Shown here: positions 8,186 through 17,321 of the stretch, piece by piece | Layout: the number at the start of each line of letters is the position of its first letter | Numbering within the stretch: the stretch's first letter is position 1 | Source of the DNA: Microbacteriaceae bacterium | GTDB lineage: Bacteria > Actinomycetota > Actinomycetes > Actinomycetales > Microbacteriaceae | Direction: 5' to 3' | DNA length: 64,000 bases | NCBI GenBank assembly: GCA_009780695.1 | Contig: WQZN01000001.1 | Location: 310,001 to 374,000 of the forward strand | The notes under the pieces: generated by a model | Database searches by the model: none | The model's input: only the letters and a program-made list of their open reading frames with translations | What the model was told of the DNA's origin: nothing | Position numbers and translations under genes: made by a program

Positions 8186-11100
8186 CTACGCGCGCGCCGT
8201 CGCGAGCTCGAACGCGCGCCACATCGACGCGTACTGGCCGTCGGCGGCGAGCAGCTCGTCGTGCGAGCCGACCTCGGCGATGCCGCCCTGCGCGAGCACC
8301 ACGATCCGGTCGGCGGCGCGGGCGGTCTGCAGGCGGTGCGCGATGAGCACGGTCGTGCGCCCCGCCGACACCTGGTTCATCGCCGCGGCGACGCGCGCCT
8401 CGGCCGCGAGGTCGAGGTTCGAGGTCGCCTCGTCGAGCAGCAGGATCGCCGGATCGACGAGCTGCGCCCGCGCGAGCGCGATGAGCTGGCGCTGGCCGGC
8501 CGAGAGCGAGCGGCCGCGCTCCGAGATCGGCTGCAGGTAGCCGTTCGGCAGGGTCGCGATGAAGTCGTGCGCCCCGACGGCGCGCGCGGCGGCCTCGACC
8601 TCGGCGTCCGAAGCGGCCGGCCGGCCGTACGCGATGTTGTCGCGCACCGTGCCGGTGAACAGGAACGCCTCCTGCGGGACGTACCCGAGCTGTGCGCGGA
8701 ACGCGGCGAGATCCAGGGTGCGCACATCGTGCCCGTCGACCCGCACGGCGCCGCGATCGGCGTCGTAGAAGCGCGCGAGCAGCTTCATGACGGTCGACTT
8801 GCCCGCGCCGGTCTCGCCGACGAGGGCCACGCTCTCGCCTGCGGCGATCGACAGGCGGATGCCGCGCAGCGCCTCCGGCGGCTTGGTCGGCTTCACCTCG
8901 ACCTGCAGCGGCCGGGCATCCGCCGGGCCGCGCTTCTCGCCCTCTGCACCCGGGCGCGCGGGCACGGCGGGGTACGCGAAGTGCACGTCGTCGAGTTCGA
9001 GCGCCCCCGACAGGCGGCCGATGGCGACGGGCGCGGATGCCGCGGGCGTCAGGCTCTCGAGCTTCATCAGCTCGGCGATGCGCCGCACCGACACGGTCGT
9101 CTGTTGCCACGCGTCGAACACCTGCGACAACTGCTGGATCGGCGAGAAGAACATGTCGACGTAGAGCAGGAACGCGATCAGGGCGCCGAGCGTGAGCTGG
9201 CCGTGCAGGATCAGCCAGGCGCCGAGGCCGAGCACGATGGCATCCGCCACCGACGAGAGGAACTGCACGAACGGGAAATAGGTGCCGACCAGCCGCTGCG
9301 CCGCAACGCGCGCCTCGAGGTAGCGCGCGCCGAGGTGGTGGAAGTGGGCCCGCGTGGCGTCCTCGTGCACGAAGGCCTGGGCCTCGTGCACGCCCGACAG
9401 GCTCTCCTGGAAGTCGGCGTTGACGATCGCGATGCGGTCGCGCGCCTGCTCGTAGAGCTTGGCCGAGCGGCGCCGGAACGCGACCGTCGCGAACGCGAGC
9501 GGGATGATCACGAGCAGCACCGCGCCGCCGAGCAGCGGGTTGACGATCAGGATCGCGACGCCGACGCCGACGAAGGTCACGAACGCGACCAGGGCGGCCA
9601 GCAGACCGTTCTCGACGAGCTGCTCGAACTGGTCGATGTCGGTCGTCATGCGCGTCATGATGCGGCCGGCCATCTCGCGCTCGTAGTAGTCGAGCGACAG
9701 CCGCTGCAGCTGCGCGAACACGCGCACGCGCAGGTTCAGCATCACGCGCTGGGCGGTGCGGCCCATCACGAAGGTCTCGGCCATCTGGTCGAACAGGTCG
9801 ACGAGCGTGACGAGCAGGAACAGCGCGGATGCCCCGAGCACGGCGTCCACCGAGCCGGTCACGATGCCCTGGTCGATGCCCTGCTTCACGAGCACCGGCC
9901 CCACGAGCCCGGCGGCGGCGTCGATCACGACGAAGAGCAGCCCGAAGAGCAGGGGCCACTTGAACTCGGCGATGAGGCTCGCGAGCGAGAAGTCGCCGCG
10001 GGGGGCGCCCTCGCGGTCGAGGTCCACGGTCGGGACGTCCTTCACCGGCGGCAGCTTGGCGACACGCGCCATGAGCTGCGGGGTCGCGGCGAGCGCGCCG
10101 CGCATCGCACCGCCCCGGCCGCCACCGCCGCCGCCGAGACCGGGGCCGAGGCTCGGCGCACGGGTCGCCTGCACGCGGGCGCCGGCGGGCGCGGCATCCT
10201 CGACGGGCTTGCGCCAGGCGGCGGTCGTCACCTTGTCGGCGAAGGCCGCGACCGAGTCGATGTCGCCGGATGCCGCGGCATCGGCCGCCGCGCCGTCCTC
10301 CATGCCGGCGAGCAGCACGCGGTACTCGGCGTTGCGCGCCATCAGCTCCTCGTGCGTCCCCTCGTCGACGACCTGGCCGCCGGCGACCAGCACGACGCGG
10401 TCGGCGAGGTGCAGCGTCGACTGGCGGTGCGCGACGAGCAGCACCGTGCGGTCGGCCAGCACCGTGCGCAGGCCGTCGTGGATCGCCTCCTCGGTGCGCG
10501 CGTCGATCGCGCTCGTGGCGTCGTCGAGGATCAGGATGCGCGGGTCGGCGAGGATCGCGCGGGCGAGCGCGATGCGCTGGCGCTGGCCGCCCGAGAGCGA
10601 GAGGCCGCGCTCGCCGACGACGGTGTCGTAGCCGCGGGGCAGTCTCTCGATGAACGACTCGGCCTGGGCGATGCGCGCCGCCGCCTCGATCTGCTCCTGC
10701 GTGGCATCCGGCCGGCCGTACGCGATGTTGGTGCGCACGGAGTCGCTGAACAGGAACGACTCCTCGAAGACGACGCCGATCTGCGAGCGCAGCGAGTGCA
10801 GCTGCAGGCGGCGCACGTCGATGCCGTCGATGCGCACGGCGCCGCGCGCCGGGTCGTAGAAGCGGGGGACGAGCATCGCCGCGGTCGACTTGCCCGAGCC
10901 GCTCGCGCCGACGATCGCGACCCGCTCGCCGGCCGCGACCCGCAGCGAGAAGCCGGTCAGGATCTCATGGCCTGCGTCGCCCTCGTAGGCGAAGTGCACG
11001 TCGTCGAACTCGATCTCGCCGCGCGTGGTGCCGAGCTGGGCGGCATCCGGCGCGTCGGCGATCGCGGGCGGGGTGTCGAGCAGCTGCGCGATGCGCTCGA

Positions 11101-12082
11101 CGCCCGCGCGCGCCTGCTGCGCGATCGCGAGCATGCCCGCGAGCTGGCGGGCCGGTGCGAGCATCTGCGCGACATACGTCGAGAAGGCGAGGAACGTGCC
11201 GAGCGTGATCTGGCCGTGCAGCGCGAGGATGCCGCCGAGCGCCAGCACGCCCACCTGCCCGAACGCCGGGATCGACTCGAGCAGCGGCTGGAACCGCGCC
11301 TGGATGCGCGTCGCGCGCATCTGCGCCCCGTACAGCTTCGTGGCCGAGCCGGCGAGGCGCTCGAGCTCGCGGCGTTCCTGCCCGAAGGCCTTCACGACGC
11401 GCACGCCGCCGGTGTCCTCGTCGACGATCTGGACGAGCTCGCCCTCCTTCTGCTGGCTGTCCCACGTGGCGGGGAAGACCTTGGAGCGCATCCGATAGCT
11501 CACGAACACGAGGGCCGGGATGATCGCGAGCCCCACGAGCGCGAGCAGCGGCGACAGGATGAACATGACGACGAGCGACAGCGCGAGCATCAGCAGGTTG
11601 CCGGTCACGATCGGCAGGAAGTTGAGCAGCATCATCACGAGCGCCGAGTCCGAGCTGGCGCGCGCGACGAGCTGGCCGGTCGGCATGCGGTCGAGGTTCG
11701 TGAAGTCCATCGACTGCAGGTGGTCGTGCATGTCGTTGCGCAGGTCGTTCTGCACCTCGAGCGCGACCTTGCCGCCGCGATAGCGCCGCAGGTAGCCGAA
11801 GCCGAAGCTCGCCGCGGCGAGCACGACCAGCACGCCGAGCCACACCCACAGGTTGCCCTGGTGGTGGCCGATGACGGTGTCGACGATCTGCCGCGCGACG
11901 AGCGGCGTCAGCACCTGGCTGCCGCTGCCGAGCAGGGCGGCGCCGAGCGCGATGTAGAGGCCCGTGCGGTGCCGCAGCACGTAGGCCCACAGGCGCGCGA
12001 TCCAGTTGATCTGGCCGTCGGCGGCGGGGGCGGAGGGGCGCGCGGATGCCGACGCCGCGGTGCCCCGCTTCGCCGCGGTCAT
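8186..12082 (-). CDS. Single-chain asymmetric ABC multidrug-type exporter
   Basis: A 1298-aa full ABC exporter with two complete half-transporters fused: TMD1 (about 30-340), NBD1 (about 355-600), a Gly-rich linker containing [14 protein letters not shown]2 (about 690-980) and NBD2 (about 1010-1298). NBD1 has Walker [10 protein letters not shown] (392-400) and LSGGQ (496-500), but the catalytic Glu is Asp (D521 in [11 protein letters not shown]) and the Q-loop reads FEES. NBD2 is canonical ([27 protein letters not shown]1218) with signature LSAGQ. This is the pattern of heterodimeric exporters with one degenerate ATP site. The start at ATG 12082 overlaps the MarR stop; an upstream in-frame ATG at 12133 would lie inside marR. 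Substrate unknown; drug or lipid export is likely. Confidence 0.88.
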   Translation of the reverse strand: MTAAKRGTAASASARPSAPAADGQINWIARLWAYVLRHRTGLYIALGAALLGSGSQVLTPLVARQIVDTVIGHHQGNLWVWLGVLVVLAAASFGFGYLRRYRGGKVALEVQNDLRNDMHDHLQSMDFTNLDRMPTGQLVARASSDSALVMMLLNFLPIVTGNLLMLALSLVVMFILSPLLALVGLAIIPALVFVSYRMRSKVFPATWDSQQKEGELVQIVDEDTGGVRVVKAFGQERRELERLAGSATKLYGAQMRATRIQARFQPLLESIPAFGQVGVLALGGILALHGQITLGTFLAFSTYVAQMLAPARQLAGMLAIAQQARAGVERIAQLLDTPPAIADAPDAAQLGTTRGEIEFDDVHFAYEGDAGHEILTGFSLRVAAGERVAIVGASGSGKSTAAMLVPRFYDPARGAVRIDGIDVRRLQLHSLRSQIGVVFEESFLFSDSVRTNIAYGRPDATQEQIEAAARIAQAESFIERLPRGYDTVVGERGLSLSGGQRQRIALARAILADPRILILDDATSAIDARTEEAIHDGLRTVLADRTVLLVAHRQSTLHLADRVVLVAGGQVVDEGTHEELMARNAEYRVLLAGMEDGAAADAAASGDIDSVAAFADKVTTAAWRKPVEDAAPAGARVQATRAPSLGPGLGGGGGGRGGAMRGALAATPQLMARVAKLPPVKDVPTVDLDREGAPRGDFSLASLIAEFKWPLLFGLLFVVIDAAAGLVGPVLVKQGIDQGIVTGSVDAVLGASALFLLVTLVDLFDQMAETFVMGRTAQRVMLNLRVRVFAQLQRLSLDYYEREMAGRIMTRMTTDIDQFEQLVENGLLAALVAFVTFVGVGVAILIVNPLLGGAVLLVIIPLAFATVAFRRRSAKLYEQARDRIAIVNADFQESLSGVHEAQAFVHEDATRAHFHHLGARYLEARVAAQRLVGTYFPFVQFLSSVADAIVLGLGAWLILHGQLTLGALIAFLLYVDMFFSPIQQLSQVFDAWQQTTVSVRRIAELMKLESLTPAASAPVAIGRLSGALELDDVHFAYPAVPARPGAEGEKRGPADARPLQVEVKPTKPPEALRGIRLSIAAGESVALVGETGAGKSTVMKLLARFYDADRGAVRVDGHDVRTLDLAAFRAQLGYVPQEAFLFTGTVRDNIAYGRPAASDAEVEAAARAVGAHDFIATLPNGYLQPISERGRSLSAGQRQLIALARAQLVDPAILLLDEATSNLDLAAEARVAAAMNQVSAGRTTVLIAHRLQTARAADRIVVLAQGGIAEVGSHDELLAADGQYASMWRAFELATARA

Positions 12083-12540
12083 GCGCGCACCTCGGCGCGC
12101 TCGGCTGCCGCGGCCTCGACCCCTGCGCGCCACCGCTCGACGGCGGGGCCGAGCTGCGCGAGGGCGCCGATCGTCGCGGCGGGGTCGGCCGTGGCATCCG
12201 CCACCTCGCTCACCCGTTCGGTCAGCCTCCGCTTCGCCTGCGCGAACTCGACCGCGCCCTGCGGGGTGAGCGCGAGCGCCATCGCGCGCTGGTCGCCCGC
12301 GACCTTCGCGCGCTCGATCAGCCCGCGCTTGGCGAGCGACTCGACGGTCGCGCTGATGGCCGGCTTGCCGACGGCGAGGCGCTGGGCGAGGCGGGATGCC
12401 CGATCCTCACCCTGCTCGACCGCGCTCAGCACGCGGAAGTCGGCGAGGCTCAGGGGCGCCGCGGCGCGCTCGAGAATGCGCGCGAGGCGCGCCACCGAGT
12501 CAGCCGCCGCGAAAAGCTCATCGTTCACACCCTGAACCAT
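12079..12540 (-). CDS. MarR-family transcriptional regulator
   Basis: A 153-aa winged-helix regulator, starting MVQGVNDELF. The DNA-binding core is LADFRVLSAVEQGEDRASRLAQRL..GKPAISATVESLAKRGLIER, with a typical MarR wing KVAGDQRAMALALTPQG. It overlaps the exporter ATG by 4 bp, so the two form an operon and it presumably controls the exporter. ATG 12540 is preferred because the following palindrome makes autoregulation sensible. GTG 12528, with a nearby CAGGG, is an alternative. The longer ORF upstream to 12597 reads through the palindrome and is unlikely. Confidence 0.85.
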   Translation of the reverse strand: MVQGVNDELFAAADSVARLARILERAAAPLSLADFRVLSAVEQGEDRASRLAQRLAVGKPAISATVESLAKRGLIERAKVAGDQRAMALALTPQGAVEFAQAKRRLTERVSEVADATADPAATIGALAQLGPAVERWRAGVEAAAAERAEVRA

Positions 12541-12555
12541 ACGCTTTGGTTCAGG
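12531..12555. promoter_or_regulatory. MarR operator overlapping the marR start codon
   Basis: A perfect inverted repeat, CCTGAACCA (12531-12539) and TGGTTCAGG (12547-12555) with a 7-bp centre, spans the marR ATG (12538-12540). MarR proteins bind such sites, so binding here would block both transcription and translation start. Inference from position. Confidence 0.6.
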
Positions 12556-12598
12556 GTCTGAACAGTGTGCGTGCGGATGCCACGCGACCCTAACCACC

Positions 12599-12668
12599 GC
12601 GAACGGTGCGTTCGGGCCCCGTTCCGACGCATCCCGTAGCCCGAACTGACGCGAACCGTGCGTTCGGC
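12599..12668. repeat. Direct repeat GCGAAC(G/C)GTGCGTTCGG upstream of nitroreductase gene
   Basis: Two near-identical 17-mers at 12599-12615 and 12651-12667, differing at one base. Each contains the palindrome GAAC-N5-GTTC, and they lie just before the 12681 gene. A paired operator is plausible; no regulator is assigned. Confidence 0.45.
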
Positions 12669-12680
12669 GAGGATGTCCCC

Positions 12681-13067
12681 ATGAGCGAACTCACCGACGC
12701 CGCACGCGCCGCCCTCGACGCCGACCGCGTCATCGACATCACCACGACCGGCGCGAAGAGCGGCGAGCCCCGCCGCATCGAGATCTGGTTCCACAACGTC
12801 GACGGCCGCATCTTCATCACGGGCCTGCCGCCGAAGCCGCGCGGCTGGTACGCGAACCTCGTCGCGAACCCCGACTTCACCTTCCACCTCAAGGAGTCCG
12901 CGAGCGCCGACCTCGCCGCCACGGCCCGCCCGATCACCGCGCCGGACGAGCGCCGCTCGGTCTTCGAGGGGCTCATCGCCCGCACCCCGGGTCTGACCAC
13001 GGCGCCGAACCCTCCGATCGAGAAGTGGCTCGAGCACAGCCCGCTCGTCGAGGTGACCTTCGCCTAG
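12681..13067 (+). CDS. DUF385 / F420-type nitroreductase-like protein
   Basis: A 128-aa protein of the split beta-barrel family (pfam04075, DUF385) that includes F420H2-dependent quinone and nitro reductases. The motif block VIDITTTGAKSGEPRRIEIWF followed by GWYANLVANPDFTFHLK matches the family core. ATG 12681 is preceded by a GGCGAGGATG spacer region; the longer frame from 12606 is not supported. Bound cofactor (F420 or flavin) cannot be decided from sequence. It stands alone between the regulator gene (minus) and tRNA-Gly (plus). Confidence 0.8.
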   Translation: MSELTDAARAALDADRVIDITTTGAKSGEPRRIEIWFHNVDGRIFITGLPPKPRGWYANLVANPDFTFHLKESASADLAATARPITAPDERRSVFEGLIARTPGLTTAPNPPIEKWLEHSPLVEVTFA

Positions 13068-13111
13068 AGTCGGCTACGCTGTTCCTGTCCGACCGCTCGC
13101 GGCCGGGCTTC

Positions 13112-13182
13112 GCCGATGTAGTTCAATGGCAGAACTCCTGCTTCCCAAGCAGGTAGCGCGGGTTCGATTCCCGTCATCGGCT
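13112..13182 (+). tRNA. tRNA-Gly (CCC)
   Basis: 71-nt cloverleaf: acceptor GCCGATG pairs with CATCGGC, anticodon stem CCTGC/GCAGG encloses the loop TTCCCAA (anticodon CCC), and the T arm contains GGTTCGATTCC. CCA is not encoded. The gene is intact because the inserted island restored its 3' half. Confidence 0.97.
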
Positions 13183-13183
13183 C
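13139..13183 (+). repeat. attL (45-bp core, inside tRNA-Gly)
   Basis: Runs from the anticodon arm to one base past the discriminator of tRNA-Gly. Identical over 45 bases to 30775-30819; identity stops at 13184 (a versus t at 30820). This is the recombination core of the island. Confidence 0.95.
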
Positions 13184-13253
13184 AGATTTTTCCTCCTCCG
13201 ACCAGGTCTTTTCCTGAACCGTCCGGTTGCTCGCCCGGAGCCGGTCGGAGCCG

Positions 13254-13306
13254 CGTGCCTAAATATGCCTTGGACTTGTTTCGAGAATCGAGACGATTTA
13301 GGCACG
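13254..13306. promoter_or_regulatory. Putative integrase arm-type sites, left end
   Basis: CGTGCCTAA at 13254-13262 and its inverted copy TTAGGCACG at 13298-13306, with a related TGCCTTG at 13266-13272. The same CGTGCCTAA word recurs inside the other island end (30673-30681), as expected for integrase arm-binding sites. They may also serve as an operator for the integrase gene. Confidence 0.5.
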
Positions 13307-13387
13307 ACCCTGCATTTCCGACCCGCTCCCGCGTATGGATATTGAGCGGGTGACCACCTGCTCATCGATCACTACATCGAGGTGAGC

Positions 13388-14494
13388 ATGGCAGTTCAGA
13401 AGAGTTCCAAGTCCAAGTTCAAGCTGTTCGGCACGGTGCGGCAGCTTCCGAGCGGGCGCTACCAGGCGAGATACACATCCCCGGCCGGCGAGCAGCTGAC
13501 CGTCCGCGGGACCTTTCCTGACCAGATCACGGCGCGCAACAGGCTCCATGAGATCGAGGTCGACATCCGTCGCGGTGACTACTGGGACAACAGGAAGGCC
13601 CGGATCACCTTCCGTGAGTTCATGAAGAAGTACATGGAGTTCCGCGCCACGCAGGTGCGCGAGACGGAGCGGCGCAACAACGAGTCGTACCTCAAGGTCC
13701 ACCTCAATCCCGCCTTCGGGAATCTGCGCATGGATCAGATCACGAGCGAGAAGGTCGACGCCTGGTGGAGCTCCCAGCCGCCGCGCGAGATCAGACGCGT
13801 CTGCTACGGGTTCCTCCGGCATGCGATGAAGTACGCCTTGCGGTGGGGGTACATCCGGACCAACCCGTGCATGGTCGAGGAGCCGTCGAAGGCCGTCGGC
13901 CCAGCACGTCCGACCTGGTCGGTCGAGCAGTTCTACGAAGTGCTCGAGAAGGTGCCCGCTCACCTGCACGCGCCCCTTCACGTGATGTTCGCCGGGCATC
14001 TGCGCCTCGGCGAGTTGATCGCGTTGAACGCGGATGACTACGACTACGAAACCGGTGAGCTCACGGTCACGAAGCAGAAGAATTCCCTCGGGCAGACCAC
14101 GGAGACCAAGACCGGCCTGAGTAAGACGATCGTGCTTCTCGACAACGGGATCGAGGCGCTCGCGGCGGCGCCGAGGCGCATCGGGGCGACCCCCCTGTTC
14201 GCCGGCGAGCGTGGTGAACGCTTGAACCGCATCACGCTGCGCAAGCGGTGGAACGCCGCCGTCGCGGAAACCGGATATGAGAACTTCCATCTGCACGACC
14301 TCCGCCACATCGGCCTCTCGCTCGTCGCGGCCAGCAACGCTCCGTTGAAGGACCTGATGGAGCGTGGCGGCCACCGCTCGATCGGAGGCGTGATGCGTTA
14401 TCAGCACACCGACAAGCAGCGTCATAAGAAGCTCGCTCGCAAGGTCAGCAAGGCCCTCCGGGACCAGCACACGAGCAAGACCAGCGACAAGTGA
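13388..14494 (+). CDS. int: Tyrosine integrase of the island
   Basis: A 368-aa phage/ICE-type tyrosine recombinase that catalyses site-specific integration and excision at tRNA-Gly. It has an N-terminal AP2-like arm-binding region (about 12-65), a SAM-like core-binding domain (about 72-165) and a catalytic domain. The active-site set is visible: R206 (HLRLGELIAL), H303-x-x-R306 (HDLRH), H329 (GGHRS) and nucleophile Y338 (VMRYQH). ATG 13388 has GAGGTGAG just upstream; GTG 13382 is possible (+2 residues). The second residue of box I is Leu rather than the usual Arg. The next gene overlaps its stop. Confidence 0.95.
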   Translation: MAVQKSSKSKFKLFGTVRQLPSGRYQARYTSPAGEQLTVRGTFPDQITARNRLHEIEVDIRRGDYWDNRKARITFREFMKKYMEFRATQVRETERRNNESYLKVHLNPAFGNLRMDQITSEKVDAWWSSQPPREIRRVCYGFLRHAMKYALRWGYIRTNPCMVEEPSKAVGPARPTWSVEQFYEVLEKVPAHLHAPLHVMFAGHLRLGELIALNADDYDYETGELTVTKQKNSLGQTTETKTGLSKTIVLLDNGIEALAAAPRRIGATPLFAGERGERLNRITLRKRWNAAVAETGYENFHLHDLRHIGLSLVAASNAPLKDLMERGGHRSIGGVMRYQHTDKQRHKKLARKVSKALRDQHTSKTSDK

Positions 14495-15432
14495 CGAACA
14501 CGGGATCGGGGCCCGGACAGACCAGCCGGGCCCTGTCTCGCGAACTCATCTCCTCGGCGCCGTTCCCCACCGACCCGACCGCCTCGAGTTCGCCAGAAGC
14601 TATGTCAGACACTTCGCCACAAGCTCCCCTCGGGGGGCACCCTCTTCCAGACGCTCACCTCTCGACTGAAGAGAGAGAACTCCTGCACTGGGTAGTCAAA
14701 GCAATGGAACCAAAGACGCAGAAGAAGAAACTCACGCACTTCAACACGCACTACGGGAAGTCGTTGACGAAGGGAGAAACAGCAAAGGGAAGCGTCCACG
14801 TCCTGCCGCGTTATGAACTGGTGTTCCCTGAAGTCGAGCGGTCCTACGTCAGGTATCACCAGACGCTTGACGACGGGACCAAGTGGGAGTTCCGCGAGTC
14901 GTACGAGAACGATGTCTTCGACTTCTTGAACAGACTCGGATTTCGAGTGCTGAACGACCGGCACCTTGCTGGACTGCCTCTGCCGGAGGTTGCGACGCTG
15001 CAGGCCGTTCTCGATGTCGTCGTCTACTACTTCGGCGAAGTGACGAACGACTATGACGTCGGCTGGGGCGGCAAGGCCCGCGGGCTTTCGTCTTCGCAGG
15101 CTGATCGCCAGATCGAGCGCGCTGCGCAGGCGATCCTCAGGGACTGGACTCCTGCCTGGATCGAGAAACGAAGAGACGAAGGCCGCAAAGGCGGTCTCCA
15201 CTCGAAGCGCACCCTGGAGATGCTCGTGCGCATAGCTTTCGGCGATCTTGTCAGCGCGACCCGGCAGGAACAGGCTGACCAACTCCAGGTGAGCCTGCGG
15301 ACAGTTGATCGCCTTCGCGCGGACGCCCTGGCGCTCCAAGTCGAAGCTCAGGTCACCCCGAACTTCGAGATCCTCGGTTGGAACGAGGCCGACACTCCGT
15401 TTGTCGATACTCCTCAGTGGAATCGCGAATAG
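14491..15432 (+). CDS. Unknown island protein with C-terminal HTH
   Basis: A 313-aa protein starting at GTG 14491, overlapping the integrase stop (GTGA), so it is probably co-translated. The N-terminus is a Ser/Thr/Pro-rich disordered stretch of about 55 residues. The middle is mixed alpha with a Trp-rich WEFRESYENDVFDFLNRLGF segment. Near residues 250-280, RQEQADQLQVSLRTVDRLRA reads as a helix-turn-helix. Family not recognised. Position next to int suggests a role in island control or excision directionality; this is inference only. Confidence 0.6.
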   Translation: MTNTGSGPGQTSRALSRELISSAPFPTDPTASSSPEAMSDTSPQAPLGGHPLPDAHLSTEERELLHWVVKAMEPKTQKKKLTHFNTHYGKSLTKGETAKGSVHVLPRYELVFPEVERSYVRYHQTLDDGTKWEFRESYENDVFDFLNRLGFRVLNDRHLAGLPLPEVATLQAVLDVVVYYFGEVTNDYDVGWGGKARGLSSSQADRQIERAAQAILRDWTPAWIEKRRDEGRKGGLHSKRTLEMLVRIAFGDLVSATRQEQADQLQVSLRTVDRLRADALALQVEAQVTPNFEILGWNEADTPFVDTPQWNRE

Positions 15433-15453
15433 CGACAGTGGAGGGGAGCCCCG

Positions 15454-15996
15454 ATGGGACGAAAGTGCAGTTGCTGCGAGCATCCACGCAGACGCGAGCT
15501 GGACAAGATGCTTCAGGAACAAGTCGCGGCAAGCACTGTCGCCGATATCTTCCAAGTGTCGCTATCGAGCACCTATCGCCACTCGCGTGCTCATCGCCAG
15601 CAGGTGGTTCTGGTGGATACGCAACTCACCGACGAGTTCGCGCCACAGGACTTGCTATCACGCCTGGTGGACCTGCTGGAGGCCACAACGCGACTTCGTC
15701 GGGCTGCCGCATCATCCGGGGACCTCGGCGCAGCCGCTCGCCTCGTGGGGATCGAACGCGGCGTGATCAGGCAGTTGATGGCCGACCTCGGTGTCGACGA
15801 GTTGAGCATCGCGACCGCACTGGAGGAGGGCCAGCAGCTCGCGCACGCTCTCGGCACAGCAACCAGCGAGGACCCACGGGTCGGACTCAAGGTCGCGAGG
15901 CAACTCGTCCAGCAGGGCGGGGCTGCCACGCTTGCGAACGCGCTCATCGATCACGCGCAACAGAGCGCCCTCGCTCTTCAGGAGCGCGCATCGTGA
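15454..15996 (+). CDS. Zinc-finger/HTH DNA-binding protein
   Basis: 180 aa with a strong Shine-Dalgarno (GGAGGGGAG) before ATG 15454. The N-terminus has a cysteine cluster (CSCCEHPRRRELD) followed by a helix-turn-helix (STVADIFQVSLSSTYRHSRAHR). This layout occurs in small regulators of actinobacterial phages and islands. The rest is helical and Ala/Leu-rich (about 60-180). It likely regulates island genes or assists replication; its target is unknown. It ends in GTGA, where GTG 15993 could start a longer form of the next gene. Confidence 0.6.
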   Translation: MGRKCSCCEHPRRRELDKMLQEQVAASTVADIFQVSLSSTYRHSRAHRQQVVLVDTQLTDEFAPQDLLSRLVDLLEATTRLRRAAASSGDLGAAARLVGIERGVIRQLMADLGVDELSIATALEEGQQLAHALGTATSEDPRVGLKVARQLVQQGGAATLANALIDHAQQSALALQERAS

Positions 15997-16097
15997 AGAT
16001 TCTTCTGCGCCACCTTGGAGAAGTCATCCGCTCCTCCGTAACAGGAAGTACGAACGAAGTTCTCACAGTAAGGGCTTCGACAACGGAGGAGGAACCA

Positions 16098-16430
16098 ATG
16101 AACAACATGATCACCGAGACACCCAATGGCGAGTTCGTCATCTGGCGCTCCGAGGACGATAGCTTCCCGTGGGACCAGGCACTGGAACTCACCCGCGACC
16201 GGCCCATCCTGGAGTACGGACGGTGGGGAGCATCGAACTGCTGGTCGCTCGTCGTGCACTTCGACGACGGGTGCACTGAGGACCACGTCTTCGCCGCCAC
16301 GCTCGGCAACCTCGTCAAGTCCGAGGCCGGCCTGCTCGAACTGCAGACGCTGGCAGAAGAGGCGCTTACCCTCCTGCAGGGTGTCCATGAAGACGCCCAC
16401 AGCGAGAATGTCGAGGCCGTCAATGCGTGA
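16098..16430 (+). CDS. Hypothetical island protein (110 aa)
   Basis: Small acidic protein, starting MNNMITETPNGEFVIWRSEDD. ATG 16098 is chosen because of the very strong GGAGGAGGAA sequence just before it; GTG 15993, overlapping the previous stop, would add 35 residues in the same frame. The sequence has a beta-rich front (FVIWRSEDDSFPW, SNCWSLVVHFDDG) and a C-terminal helix. Family not recognised. It overlaps the following gene by 8 bp, so the cluster 15454-16815 is likely one transcript. Confidence 0.5.
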   Translation: MNNMITETPNGEFVIWRSEDDSFPWDQALELTRDRPILEYGRWGASNCWSLVVHFDDGCTEDHVFAATLGNLVKSEAGLLELQTLAEEALTLLQGVHEDAHSENVEAVNA

Positions 16431-16815
16431 CAGCAGGCGCCCACTCCGTATCCTTCTGACATTCGAACCCTTTGAAGGCAGCCACGATCACTACACGGCG
16501 GCCGCGGAGGTCGTGTCGCCCCACAGCCGCGCACCACATACCAGCGCTGAGGATTATGACGCCGAGCGCGTCTGGAGCACGGAGGGAATCGAGCAGCTGC
16601 TGCTCGATCTTCTCGACGATCTTGGGCGGGTGGAAGACATCCTCAGCCCTCAGCCCGGCGACCTGGAGTCGAATGGCGAGTACTTTCCTGAAGCGTTCGC
16701 GACTCGCAATCGGATGGCGACCCGGCGGCGTGAGTGGAAGCGGCTGATAGCCGAGGGGAGGCCGGGTGCCGGCAACTCATCAATCGATGATCTGATTGAC
16801 GATCTGGGGATCTGA
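16423..16815 (+). CDS. Hypothetical island protein (130 aa)
   Basis: From ATG 16423 (MRDSRRPLRILLTFEPFEG), overlapping the preceding gene's stop; ATG 16408 is an alternative that adds 5 residues. The middle is strongly acidic and leucine-rich (EGIEQLLLDLLDDLGRVEDIL) and likely helical. It is followed by a basic RNRMATRRREWKRLI patch and an acidic end SSIDDLIDDLGI. Family and function not recognised. Codon use is less GC-biased than chromosomal neighbours, consistent with island origin. Confidence 0.45.
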   Translation: MRDSRRPLRILLTFEPFEGSHDHYTAAAEVVSPHSRAPHTSAEDYDAERVWSTEGIEQLLLDLLDDLGRVEDILSPQPGDLESNGEYFPEAFATRNRMATRRREWKRLIAEGRPGAGNSSIDDLIDDLGI

Positions 16816-16919
16816 AACGAGCTCTCGGATAGCCCGGACGGGCATCGTGCATTCCCATGCGGGGTGCCCCCGATCTGAGGGCATAGCGCTGACCACATCT
16901 GAACTGGTTGAATCCGCCT

Positions 16920-17321
16920 GTGATCTTGCCGTTCCCCGATGGTTGCCCGCCGGGCGACGCGGAGTCGATGGATGGCACGTTCTACGTCTACGCGGAGCGG
17001 GACCTGAAGATTGACGCCGTTCCCGGCCGCATGACTTGGCAGCGGCCGTACGAGAAGCGGCGCGGGGAATTCTTCGGGCGGACAGACCTGATCGAAGCGC
17101 ACGCTCTCTCCGTGTTCTCCGACATTGCTGACGTACGTTCGGCACGCGAGTTCACCCCTTGGCTTCGTAAAAAGTCGGTGGCCGAAGTTACGATCACGTC
17201 CTCCGACGGCTGGCTGAAGAACTCGCCCACGAGCGAAGGCAAAAGCCATCACAATTGGTGGACCAATCCATATGACCTGGTCCCCGCGTCCGCCCTGGTG
17301 ATCGAGGAAGCGATGGAATGA
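16920..17321 (+). CDS. Unknown protein, first gene of a two-gene unit
   Basis: About 133 aa if started at GTG 16920 (VILPFPDGCPPGDAESMDG). ATG 16968, with GCGGAG four bases upstream, may be the true start (117 aa), and TTG 16908 is also in frame. Core sequence: TFYVYAERDLKIDAVPGRMTW, then a Trp/His-rich patch KSHHNWWTNPYDLVPASALV. It ends in ATGA overlapping the next gene, so the two products are made together. No family recognised. The tight coupling suggests a partner (for example a small modulator or toxin-type component) for the 409-aa protein, which is inference. Confidence 0.5.
   Translation: MILPFPDGCPPGDAESMDGTFYVYAERDLKIDAVPGRMTWQRPYEKRRGEFFGRTDLIEAHALSVFSDIADVRSAREFTPWLRKKSVAEVTITSSDGWLKNSPTSEGKSHHNWWTNPYDLVPASALVIEEAME

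Noticed and set aside
8261..12535. 1424-aa plus-strand frame opposite the ABC exporter
   Set aside because: Mirror of the exporter's codon bias; low-complexity composition and no recognisable motif.
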